From: Eurosta solidaginis
Taxonomy: Eukaryota > Arthropoda > Insecta > Diptera > Tephritidae
Length of the DNA: 64,000 nt
Assembly: GCF_040869045.1 (NCBI RefSeq)
Contig: NC_090319.1
Location: 242,785,832-242,849,831, forward strand
Reading direction: 5' to 3'
This document shows, piece by piece, positions 54,598-64,000 of the stretch. The number at the start of each line of letters is the position of its first letter. Position 1 is the first letter of the stretch. The translations under genes were made by a program, and so were the position numbers. The notes under the pieces were generated by a model, which was given only the letters and a program-made list of their open reading frames with translations, made no database searches and was not told the DNA's origin.

Positions 54598-55973
54598 AAT
54601 TTTTTCAAAAATTGACCGTTTGGGATCTTTTTTTTTTAATTTGTTTTTAAATGTACTTTCCGGAAAAAATACAAAAAAAATGTTTAAAGTTTTTTTTTTT
54701 TTGTAATTTTTCAGTTTTTCGAGATTTTTCGAATTTCGCCATTTTTTTTTTCTCATAAAAAACTTCAATCAATTCTGCAATCATCCCCACTAATCCCGGA
54801 GTGGGCCGATAATTTTTTTTTTTATTTAATTGAAAAAAAAAATTTAAAAATTTTTTTGTTTTTTTTCCGAAAAGTACATTTAAAAACAAATTTAAAAAAA
54901 AAAGATCCCAAACGGTAAAGTTTTGAAAAAGTTATAGCATTTTGAAAAAACACCGTTTTTTTCAAAATATTTAAAACTTATTTTGAGTTGGAAAACGGTG
55001 TGTTTTTCAAAATGCTATAACTTTTTCAAAAATTGACCGTTTGGGATCTTTTTTTTTTAAATTTGTTTTTAAATGTACTTTTCGGAAAAAATACAAAAAA
55101 ATTTTTAAAGCTTTTTTTAATTTTTCAGTTTTTCGAGATTTTTCGAATTTCGCCCTTTTTGTTCTCATAAAAAACTTCAATCAATTCTGCAATCATCCCC
55201 ACTAATCCCGGAGTGGGCCGAGAATTTTTATTTTTTTTTTTTTATTTAATTGAAAAAAAACTTTAAAATTTTTTTTGTATTTTTTCCGAAAAGTACATTT
55301 AAAAATATATTAAACAAAAAAATTATCCCAAACGGTAAATTTTTGAAAAAGTTATAGCATTTTTCAAATTTTTTCATCCAACTCAAAAAAAGTTATGAAT
55401 TTAAAAAAAAAACACCGTTTTTGTTTTCAAAATGCTATAACTTTTTCAAAAATTGACCATTTGGGATCTTTTTTTTTAATTTTTTTTTAAATGTACTTTT
55501 CGGAAAAAATACAAAATAATTTTTAAAGTTTTTTTTTTCAATTAAATAAAAAAAAAAAAAAAAATTATCGGCCCACTCCGGGATTAGTGGGGATGATTGC
55601 AGGAGTGATTGAAGTTTTTTATGAGAAAGAAAAAATGGCGAAATTCGAAAAATTTCTAAAAACTGAAATATTACAAAAAAAAAAAAACTTTAAAAATATT
55701 TTTGTATTTTTTCCGAAAAGTACATTTAAAAACAAATTTAAAAAAAAGAAGATCCCAAACGGTCAATTTTTGAAAAAGTTATAGCATTTTGAAAACAAAA
55801 ACGGTGTTTTTTTAAAAATTCATAACTTTTTTTGAGTTGGATGAAAAAATTTGAAAAAATTCTGAAAAATGTCTTTCGTAAGCTAGAAAAAGAAGAAAAA
55901 TTTCAGCCAATTCTAAAGGGGTCGGGCTCAAAATTGGTCGAAATGGGATGGAATACCCCATATACATATGGTT
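54598..55973. mobile_element. Foldback array, left end missing
   Basis: The unit with GACCGTTTGGGATC and its reverse complement alternate at least three times, separated by turn points at CCACTAATCCCGGAGTGGG (54788, 55199, 55571). The right end is GGGATGGAATACCCCATATA (55950-55970), identical to the end of the foldback at 25525-28508. The matching left end is absent and is replaced by the family A fragment. Long poly-A/T stretches make the exact unit boundaries unclear. Confidence 0.8.
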
Positions 55974-56264
55974 CCATTCTGAACTAATTTTCGTTTAAAA
56001 GAAGCAAACATGATACAGAGGGGTTAATAATGCAGTTTTCCTTCAGATATGGGGATTTCCCTACTGTTTATTTTAAAATAAAGATATAACAGAACAATAA
56101 AATTACGATTGGTACAAAACTATTTTTCGCTAAGATTTAACTTTTTATATTTGCCTACGACCCTTTTTAAAGTCATTTATATAAAAGTGGGGCGGTCCTT
56201 AACCAATTTTATCCATTTTTAAAAGGTCCTAGTTTGAAGAGGTTTTATTTAGGTCGATTTGACA
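55974..56264. other. Short non-coding interval with family B-like sequence
   Basis: AAAGTGGGGCGGTCCTTAAC near 56184 resembles the boxes of family B. Nothing else was recognised. Confidence 0.4.
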
Positions 56265-56545
56265 GGCTGCACGGCCAGCGCGAATTTTGTAATTAAAATT
56301 TAAGTAACTTCCCGATAAGCTGCAAGCTTGAAACTTGGAATATAGTTCAGAACCCGATGACAATGCAACAATAAAAAAATCGCCCCTAGGTGGTGCAAGG
56401 ATCGAGATATTCACAAAAATTGTATTTGTGGTCCGATTTGGCTCATATTTGGAAATCATATTTGACATACAGAAATAGAGACCGCTTTAGTAAAAAAATT
56501 CACGCTAGGTGTCGCAAAAATTGAGATATTCAAATAAAATAAATA
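56265..56545. repeat. Dispersed repeat paired with the long hairpin (second copy)
   Basis: Corresponds to 3380-3715 (CCCGATAAGCTGCAAGCTTG, TTTGTGGTCCGATTTGGCTC). It is again followed by a hairpin element. Confidence 0.65.
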
Positions 56546-56559
56546 AAAATTTTCTTTTT

Positions 56560-57016
56560 AAGTTAAACGGTTTTATTGAAAGCAATACTTACATTAAGTA
56601 ATAATAATACTAAAGGATAGAAAATAAAATAATTTATAAAAATCTTAAGTTAACGGTTTTATTGAAAACAATACTTACATTAAGTGGTAATAATACTAAA
56701 AGATAGAAAATAATTAGGTAGGTCCAAGATACTAGTCATCACACTCCTCTTCAAACTAGGACGTTGATCAGACAATTAAATAAAAGCGTTGGGCGCGTGA
56801 AATTTCTAAAAATGTGAGGCGTAGCATAACCTGATTAAGGTTTAGTTGGTCTTACTTATGACTATCAATAGAAATTTGACGCGTCCAAGGCTTTTATTTA
56901 ATTGTCTGATCAACGTCCTAGTTTGAAGAGGAGTGTGATGACTAGTATCTTGGACCTACCTAATTATTTTCTATCTTTTAGTATTATTACTACTTAACGT
57001 AAGTATTGTTTTCAAA
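56560..57016. mobile_element. Long-hairpin element, second copy
   Basis: Arms 56662-56797 and 56879-57015 are reverse complements with few mismatches, and the spacer is about 80 bp. The outer sequence (TTGAAAACAATACTTAC) and inner sequence (CTCCTCTTCAAACTAGGACG) match 3755-4367, but here the inner arms are complete. The segment 56560-56630 is an extra partial copy of the left arm. Confidence 0.75.
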
Positions 57017-57035
57017 TTATGTTATTACCAGAAAT

Positions 57036-58470
57036 ATTTCCTACTATAAGGAAAATATGTGTACCCAATTTTGTTACGATATGTAAATTTTTATTCGAGT
57101 TATGGCTCCCGAAACATTGAAAATTGTTTAGAAAAAAAAGGGCGGTGCCACCCCTTTTCAAAAATTTTAGTGTTTTCCAATGTAATGTTATAATTCAGTT
57201 TAGAAAGTAAAATTCTGTTGATGCAAAGCTCTTTTTCGCTAAGATATAACTCATTATTTTCGTCTACGACCCCTTTAAAAATATTTAATATAAAAGTGGG
57301 CGTAGCCTTAAACCGATCTCGTCCATTTTTTCTGCTATAGGGAAAATTTGTGTACCCAATTTTATTACGGTCCGTTCATTTTTCTTCGAGTTATGGCTCC
57401 AAAACATAGAAATTGCTTAATCATAAAAGAGGCGGTGACACGCCCATTTTTTAAAATTTGAAGTTTTTCCTATTTAAGAAGCTCTGTTTTGCAAAGGTAT
57501 AGCTTATTTTGTTCGTCCACAACCCTTGTAAAAATCTTTTATATAAAAGTGGGCGTTGTCCTTAACCGATTTCGTTAATTTTTCTTCCAAGTATTCCTTA
57601 TAGTAAAGGCAACCTTTCTGCCGAATTTTGTTACGATAGGTTTAACGAACGGCGGCCACCGTGGTGTGCTCCGCCTACCACACCGTATGCCCTGGGTTCG
57701 CACCCCGGGAAAAGCAACATCAAAATTTTAGAAATAAGATTTTTAAATTAGAAGAAAATTTTTCTAAGCGGGGTCGCCCCTCGGCAGTGTTTGGCAAGCG
57801 CACCGGGTGTATTTCTGCCATGAAAAGCTCTCAGTGAAAACTCATCTGCCTTTCAGATGCCGTTCGGAGTCGGCATAAAACATGTAGGTCCCGTCCGGCC
57901 AATTTGTAGGAAAAATCAAGAGGAGCACGACGCAAATTGGAAGAGAAGCTCGGCCTTAGATCTCTTCGGAAGTTATCGCGCCTTACATTTATTTTTTTTT
58001 TTAGGTTTAACGATTTTTGATTTATGATTAATAATATACGTAAAATTGATTTTATCACAAGTGGGCGGTGCCACGCCCATTTTAAATAAATGTTTAAACT
58101 TTTTATCAAGAGTCTCAATATAAGTCAAATTTCAACATTCTAGGTGTATTATTTACTAAATAATTAGGTTTTTTGTGGTTTCCAAAATGTTATATATATA
58201 AAAAGTGGGCTCATTTTCAATACCAATCTATTCTGGGTCCAGATAAGCTCGTGTACCAAATTTGGTCAAGATATCTCAATATTTACTCAAATTATCGTGT
58301 TAACGGACAGACTGACAGACGGACGGACGGACATGGCTCAATGACATTTTTTTCGATAATGATGATTTTGATATATGGAAGTCTATATCTATCTCGATTC
58401 TTTTATACCTTTACAACCAACCGTTATCCAATCAAAGTTATAATACCCTGTGTACAAGTACAGCGGTTAT
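57036..58470 (-). repeat. Dispersed repeat family B, long copy carrying a SINE
   Basis: The right part (58002-58470) is the inverted match of 33165-33780, with a GGAC microsatellite at about 58319-58332. The left part (57036-57648) extends the family with boxes near 57125, 57297, 57433 and 57553. The SINE at 57649-58001 interrupts it. No coding. Confidence 0.75.
57637..58013 (+). mobile_element. tRNA-derived SINE with 12-bp target duplication
   Basis: The element is 57649-58001, flanked by TAGGTTTAACGA at 57637-57648 and 58002-58013. The head lacks about five bases of the A-box region (GGTGTGCTCCGCC) but keeps the B box (GGTTCGCACCCCGGG). An uninterrupted relative of the target is at 33630-33675 in reverse complement. 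Its similarity to the copies at 4516 and 42985 indicates recent activity. Confidence 0.93.
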
Positions 58471-58689
58471 AATGAAGAGGGTAGTGCGATTTAAATTTTT
58501 ATATTGAACTACACTTAGCAGAAGCCAAAATTGAAATCAGATATATTGATATATATTCCCATTTCATACTTACAGAATCGGAGTTTGAATCCAAATACAT
58601 ACTAGGAGTACCTATTCAAAACATCTAAAATAATAATTTAGGATATTGACCAGAATAGGCCGGTAGTCCTTCGGCCGTAGATGAATTAA
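58471..58689. other. Short non-coding gap
   Basis: Nothing was recognised between family B and the second LOA-like LINE. Confidence 0.4.
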
Positions 58690-58899
58690 CCAGTCAATCA
58701 AACGCTTTCAGTATGAAGACTACTCGAACCGGTCTCCAAGATTGTGGGACGTGGTTTAGTTTTATGCAACTCTCAAAGATTATTCTTAACTATTCAGTAA
58801 TCGGCCCTTCGGCCATCTGCAGAAAAGCAGGGAATATCCTATCTGGAACTGGCGATTTGAGCTTAGAAAGTTTTTAATGCCCATTCAATTTTGGTATTT

Positions 58900-59720
58900 G
58901 TCATAGGTACCTCTCGCTCCGAATTAGGATTGTTGACGTGGTTACGTGTGTGTTAAGAAGTGCTGAAGGGACTCTTCACTACTCTGTAACCATTCTTGTC
59001 GTCCTTTTTTTATCAGTCCCTGGACTGCATCTCCTTTAGATAGGACTTTCCTCAGTCTCGCCGTTTCGCTGGACCATTCTATGTCAGCACAGAAATTCTT
59101 CCATAAAACCCGCTTTGGCCTGTTGATTTCACGTTTATAGATCCTCAACAGATCTCTGGATTCGCCTTAGCACTCCTCGCTTTCCGCAACTTTTGCCAAC
59201 TTTAAAATCTTTTTTACCTGCCCTTTAAGAAGACTCCGCTCCTTACTCCACCATTTTGGGTTTGCTTTCCCCTGAGTCTTCTCAGAGGACAAGCGTTGTT
59301 GTCAGCGCCTTTGATAAGAAGTTGTTGCATTCTTCCAACTCCTCTACGGCGGCAACCTTTTTAGGCTACAATAGTCTTCCTGATGCACATTTCTGAAATT
59401 TGTACCAGTCCGTTGTCCTAGGGTTTCTTAAGGTTGTCTCCTTCTCTACCCTCTTTAGGGGGATTTTGAAGCTGATATATTCATACCCCGATATATCCTG
59501 CTCAGAACTCAATGTGATATCAAGCACAGTGCTTGAAGTAGAACCAACATACATATGTAGGCACACTACCCCTGTTGGCCACCTATAGGCTGCTCTGTAG
59601 TATATAACAAAAAAAGAGACTCACCTTTATCAATAATATCGTCCCCTCCAGAGTCGGAATGAGCTCGCTCGATGCCACTTTACTTTGTTGGAGGTTTATC
59701 TGTAAGACTCGCGGCGCCAT
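58900..59720 (-). pseudogene. LOA-like LINE ORF2, N-terminal fragments
   Basis: From 59720: PRVLQINLQQSKVASSELIP (endonuclease start), then a deletion that removes most of the endonuclease, then YVGSTSSTVLDITLSSEQDI (near 59550) and YKREINRPKRVLWKNFC with SSETARLRKVLSKG (59140-59030). Each segment has a counterpart in the first copy at 14620, 14100 and 13620. Stops and frameshifts occur throughout. No catalytic reverse-transcriptase residue remains. Confidence 0.8.
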
Positions 59721-59739
59721 TGAGCTGCTTGTCGCTCTC

Positions 59740-61033
59740 CAATTATCGAACACAATGGATTTTTCCGCCGTTTTCATAGTCTGGACTTCCTCCTTTCCCT
59801 TCTCGAGCGTCTTTGTTAGACTCGCAGCATCAGTGAGCTGTTTATCCACTTCCAAAAATCTCCAACTCTACGCTAATACTGCCTGTACCCCAGGACATTT
59901 TCCGAACTGTGAGTGCAGCAGATCCTCCAATTCCTTATTAATTTTGTGGACGTACTGTCCCCCCTAACGGGTCGGGATACATTAAGTACCTTCCGAACCC
60001 GTGTTGGTGTGTTCGGATTTTGCCGCTGCAGCATGTTAGGCGTGTCCCCGCTTTCACCAATCGGTGCATCCAAACTTTGGCCTTTGGTATCGTGGGGATC
60101 AGTGCTCTATCCACCACCTTCAAGCATGCGCCTTCTTGTTTTTGAAGGTCTGGGACAACTCTGCAGCCATTCTAAAGTAGCGTAATTGATGCAGGTCATC
60201 AGTTTAACCCCATTGTGTCATCCAGCTGCTTCAAAGGCTGGTAGCGGTTTAGTTGGTTCATCATGCATCATTTTGATGGTGATACTAATCAGCTCTCTTT
60301 CTACGGATCTCCACCATTCTGTTGACATCTGCCCATTGGGGACGCTGCAATCTAGTACTGCCACAGTGAGGGACTTCTTCGCAACTTTGATCATCTTCTT
60401 ATCGGTGGAAACCGGAGTCTCAGCGTTAGATCCCTTCCGTATCATCGACCAAATATGAGCCTGCTCTTTATCTCCTTTTAGCTTATTCACATTTGTATTT
60501 TTATGTCCCAGTACTTATATTTTCTTCTTCGATCCGCTTGCTAGATTTTGAGGTATGGGTACTGCCATTCCGGCTAGTTAGCCTCCTGGTTCTGGAACTA
60601 GGGGATTTGCCCTTCCCTTCTGTCTCTTAAAAGTAGGCTTGTCAGGTTCAGTCGATCGCTGCCTCTTGCCTCTCGGGGCTTCTACCTCATAGATGCGGTT
60701 GCAAAATTAGGGGTTCGCGCAGCAAAGTTTGCGTCAGTTGACATTCTTCCACTGTCTCACGGGCCTATGCCAAGCGATCGCTCTCATCGTTGGTTGGGCC
60801 AAGCACTGGACCCAAGCGCTTTATAATTCTTAATGCTGCCCGCTGTTTTCAGATGGTTCTCTTAAGCTCCCTTTCTCGTTGTTCCCGTTCTAACGTTAGT
60901 TCTTTGTTCGGGCTAGTAGACTGCTCCTTTAACGAGCGCACTACTGCACACTATCATTGCTATCCGCGTCCGAATCATCGCTGATAAAGATTTCCTTCTC
61001 ATCCTTACTTTGTTTTAAAGTTTTTGAGTTCAT
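59740..61033 (-). pseudogene. LOA-like LINE ORF1, decayed
   Basis: The ATG at 61033-61031 opens MNSKTLKQSKDEKEIFISDD, an acidic/polar N-terminus, and stops soon after. Later segments include MSTEWWRSVERELISITIKM (about 60310) and PTKPLPAF, equal to WRFVKRELISLMLKMM and SKPLPT of the first copy. The DUF4780-like region near 60100-60000 is split by frameshifts. This is the only copy in the window that shows where ORF1 begins. Confidence 0.7.
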
Positions 61034-61130
61034 CTTGGTCGTACGATCACCTGCGCAACAAGGCGGGCTCAGCGGTGTAATGTTAAAAATGGCAAAAGAA
61101 GCCGTCCGTCACAACAGCGCCCCATTGCTG

Positions 61131-61290
61131 TGGTAAGGCCAAGAACAATTCACCATACGACAAACTTATGTAAATATTTTTTGTTAAATTGTAGCTATGT
61201 TATTTTTTAGAAAAAATAAATACTTGGCGTACTGAGCTTTTCTTCCAATTTCCGACGGGCTACGTTTAAATTTTTTCGGGACCTTACCGG
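61131..61290 (-). mobile_element. SINE tail fragment
   Basis: Bases 61215-61290 (AAATACTTGGCGTACTGAGC, TTTTCTTCCAATTTCCGACG) match the distal body of the SINE family in minus orientation. The head is absent. An old copy. Confidence 0.55.
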
Positions 61291-63974
61291 TCTCGGTTCG
61301 GTCCGTATGCGAAGTGGAGGCAAAGTGAAACTCTTTTAGAAGGGCTGAGCATTGGCACAGACTGAGTACACAGCATACAAACCAAGAATTTCATGGTCAG
61401 ACCGCTGCGTAGTGGCTATTTGCGGTCAGCTATGAAAAATTTGAAAAAGCTCTTAAAGCTATTTCTTCCACATCCGGTTTCATTTCTGTAATATAAAGTA
61501 TGTTTAGAGTCTCTAGGTACTATAATAGGCATTGGGGTAATCGCGAGGTTGTCAAATTTAGCGGTTTCGTGTGATTCATTTTCTTAAAGCTGAGCTGAGA
61601 ATAGCACAGTGCTATAAAATATAATAATAAGCGAGAATTCGGTGATAACTGTGAAAAAGCGTGAAGTCGCGGTAATCACCTCTTAATATTCCAAGAGTCG
61701 CCTAAACATTGTGAAAAAACATTTTTAAGGGTCTTTCATCAACGTGAGGTCGCATTTAAGAAATATAGGGTTGGTTTGACGTACTTTGGTACTGCAGTAC
61801 TGATTTCATAAAATGTTTATGCGGCAACTTGGAATGTAAAGAATAAGTTTTCGAGTGATCGGGTGTTCAATTTTCAATAGTAACTTAATGTGTATCTGTA
61901 CGGCGGCAAATTTCGGGTTTTAATTCAATAAAAAAATAATTTTTTTAACGAAGAAAATAAATTGAAATATGCCGCTTTGAAAATTATTTAAGAAGTCAAG
62001 CTAATTGTTGTATTAAACAGAAGTATTATTTTCCGATTTCTTTATCTCGAAATCATCAAAGGTTCATAACCCGAATTCCTTCGTCTCTTCAAGTTTGCCA
62101 AATATTAGTAAACAATTGAAAAGAAATGAAAGTAATTAAAAATATTTGAAATAATTGATCAGAAAATCTGATTTAATTACCACGTACCAGTTAAAAGTAA
62201 TTGTACTTGATAGTTTTAATTGCCAATCATTTATAATTGACCGATTACCAATACCAACTATATTCATTACTACACAGCTCTGGTTTTCATAACCGAAATT
62301 TTCCTACTTATGAATGAAAATACAAACGGATTCAAGGGACTATACCCACTTGTTCATTTTTTGTTTTTGTTTGTGCCTGTCTTATTTACATATAGTACAT
62401 ACATATGCATATGTATTCATGACATTTAATATAAAAGCAAACATTTTAAATACTTCAATCTTACATTTGATTCCAATTAGAGGATCAAACTCATTGGTTC
62501 AATTAAGTAAGAATTGCTATTAACGCATAATTTCCGGAATTTGACTTGTGTCTAATTTTTTATCGTTTACAATAACTTGTTTTGTTTTAAGTAAAATCCA
62601 AACGCAACTATTATTTTAAGCAAAAAGTGTTAAAAGGTGGTTTTTATAATAAAACTCATACGAGATACGGTCCCTGATTTTATAGTTAAACACGTGTACA
62701 TACATATTCACATTTGTGCCTACATACGTAGGTTTCTGTGTTTGACTGTTCATAAACCGATGTAGAAACGTTAGTAGGTATGTAAATAGGTAAGTAATGT
62801 ACCTATGTTATGTGTATGAGGGGCAAAAGAAAGAAAAGCATCGCAACGTTTTTTAAATTCAAAGCGTCGACATGAAAAGAGGTAGGATGGTGGATGGTAG
62901 CGAAGTTATAAAAAGATGAAAAAACTTACCGACTACCCGCCAAAAATACAACTTATTTGAACGCACAGCACTTTTCCACGCTTTTCACTTTCAATTCATA
63001 CCTATTCAACTTTAATATTTGTTTTTCTCACATTCAAGCGACGGCAAACCAGTGGCTGCAACAACACCATCAATAAAAGTACATTACAAGCAGTGTTGCC
63101 ATTTTAGCTTTTTTCAAGCTACATTTAGCTTTTTTCTCCGTCTAGCTTAAAAAATTGCGATTTAGGTACTGTAAATTATGTAATACGAAGCAGCGAAACA
63201 AAATTCATTTAAAAATATTAAATTAAATTTTGTATGAAGGGATAGACTAAAGTAGTAAATAAGCCATGACTTTGTTAAAACAAACGATCCCATTGAACTA
63301 AAGAATAATTCAATTATTTATTCTCATTCATCAGATGATGATGAACACTGTGATATTGAAATATTTTAAGACTTATTTATGTATATTTGCAAGTCCTGGG
63401 TTACTGGTGCGACATTCTCATGCATTTAAACCTGCATAAAGGGGAGCATAAGCAACGTATCCAATTGATATTATAATGTTTGGATAGCACTACTAGAATG
63501 CTTCATTCCAAAAAAATTTGGCGACTATTAACATTTAAGTACTTATAAAGGTACTTATATATTAGTTATAAATAATTTTTGAATACTGGTGTATACAAAA
63601 CTTAGCGAAGCTTAGGGGAAATTTCATATTCCCTAAATGAGAGGCTGAAGGTGAAATAAGACCTTATGCTTGAAATCTGCATATTTGGAATTTCGAATAC
63701 GCCCTCAAAACCTGGAATAAGGGGCCAAAAACCCCTTTTTCATAAGCGGAGACATATACTGGCATAAAACTTACCATCTGTTCTCTTTAATGCATTTTCA
63801 TGTCATTCAAATGAGTACATTTTTCTGCATCTAACGATGTACTAATGTAAGTTTTATTGACAGAAACATCTGAGAAACAGTATAAAGTAAATCAAACTGT
63901 TGAACTTTTGCAAAGCAGATGAAATTCGAAAGAAAAATGCTAGGTTGATTGCTCTGATCCCTTTTATGTATACA
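61291..63974. other. Apparently unique non-coding DNA
   Basis: No reading frame or element was recognised. TACACAGCTCTGG at 62272 resembles a hAT-type terminus, and AGCAGTGTTGCCATTTTAGC at 63089 does also, but partners were not found. A possible non-coding first exon is listed separately. Confidence 0.4.
62934..63095 (-). promoter_or_regulatory. Possible promoter and first exon of a host gene
   Basis: On the minus strand, TGGCAACACTGCTTGTAATG (63102-63083) precedes about 130 bases without repeats and then GGCGGGTAGTCG followed by GTAAGT at 62934-62929, a consensus splice donor. If real, it would be an untranslated first exon whose intron runs left into the transposon-rich DNA. Only the donor and the non-repetitive composition support it, and no downstream exon was found. 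Confidence 0.2.
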
Positions 63975-64000
63975 CGGCCGCCGTGGTGTGATGGTAGCGT
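63975..64000 (+). mobile_element. SINE head, cut by window end
   Basis: CGGCCGCCGTGGTGTGATGG then TAGCGT is the exact 5' start of the SINE family. The remainder lies beyond the window. Confidence 0.8.

Larger units (their letters stand above)
58690..61130 (-). mobile_element. Second LOA-like LINE, 5' end kept, 3' part missing
   Basis: Minus-strand homology to the LINE at 10993-15433 runs from ORF1 to the region just before the reverse transcriptase core. It extends about 650 bp further upstream than that copy, to an apparent 5' UTR (61130-61034). The sequence stops near 58690, so the reverse transcriptase, RNase H and tail are absent. A LINE normally loses its 5' end, so the missing 3' part points to a later deletion or break. 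Confidence 0.8.

Noticed and set aside
57655..57722. Functional tRNA gene
   Set aside because: The head of the SINE has A- and B-box-like parts, but the anticodon arm does not pair and the sequence continues into the SINE body.
1..64000. LTR retrotransposon or endogenous virus
   Set aside because: I looked for Gag, protease, integrase and envelope-like frames and for long direct terminal repeats and saw none; the reverse-transcriptase sequences belong to non-LTR elements.

Overview
Organism. The window looks like gene-poor, transposon-rich nuclear DNA of a higher dipteran. A tephritid fruit fly is my best guess, but it rests on memory of that group's repeats and on the mix of LOA-type, RTE and jockey-type LINEs, Helitrons, foldback elements and a tRNA-derived SINE. 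It is AT-rich, with interrupted and decayed reading frames. I find no complete host protein gene, no rRNA or functional tRNA gene, no CRISPR array and no LTR retrotransposon. Two weak hints of host exons are listed at low confidence. The whole stretch could be intergenic or a very large intron. Layout, 1-10.98 kb: a Helitron 3' end (1-443), a complete short Helitron on the minus strand (2191-2812), a long-hairpin element (3755-4367), a SINE with a 14-bp target duplication (4516-4881), old SINE pieces, then about 3 kb that looks unique. Layout, 10.98-20.7 kb: a LOA-like LINE on the minus strand with an 11-bp target duplication (10993-15433), a deleted RTE copy (18580-19470) and a 567-bp hAT-type miniature element with a perfect 8-bp duplication (19776-20342). 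Layout, 21.2-29.5 kb: an apparent 8.3-kb composite. Its outer 17-bp inverted repeats, five subterminal GTCGCGNANGTTAT boxes and a coding remnant near the right end suggest one old DNA transposon of a type I cannot name. Later insertions fill it: SINE, Helitron, two miniature elements, a PIF/Harbinger derivative, and a foldback element that itself holds an RTE retrotransposon with a 779-codon open frame. Layout, 29.6-43.5 kb: two 1.6-kb copies of an unclassified non-coding repeat (family A) in opposite orientation, a related family B copy, more SINEs and miniature elements, and a nearly intact intron-containing transposase-like gene (34290-35967). Layout, 44.37-50.22 kb: a four-element nest. 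A hAT transposon with perfect 8-bp duplications holds a piggyBac-like element at a TTAA inside its transposase frame, and also a GGGAGTTATTTC-rich foldback that holds a 1387-bp Helitron. Removing the inserts on paper restores uninterrupted host sequence at the piggyBac and Helitron junctions. Layout, 50.8-64 kb: a jockey-clade LINE tail with a 10-bp duplication, about 3 kb of AT-rich non-coding DNA, foldback and hairpin repeats, a family B repeat carrying a SINE, a second and more decayed LOA-like LINE that keeps its 5' end, and the head of a further SINE at the right edge. How the parts relate: nothing here forms a cellular pathway. The relations are those of mobile-element layers. Autonomous families (hAT, piggyBac, PIF, Helitron, RTE, LOA, jockey) appear as defective copies next to small non-autonomous derivatives probably mobilised by such enzymes, and the nesting gives a relative order of insertion.
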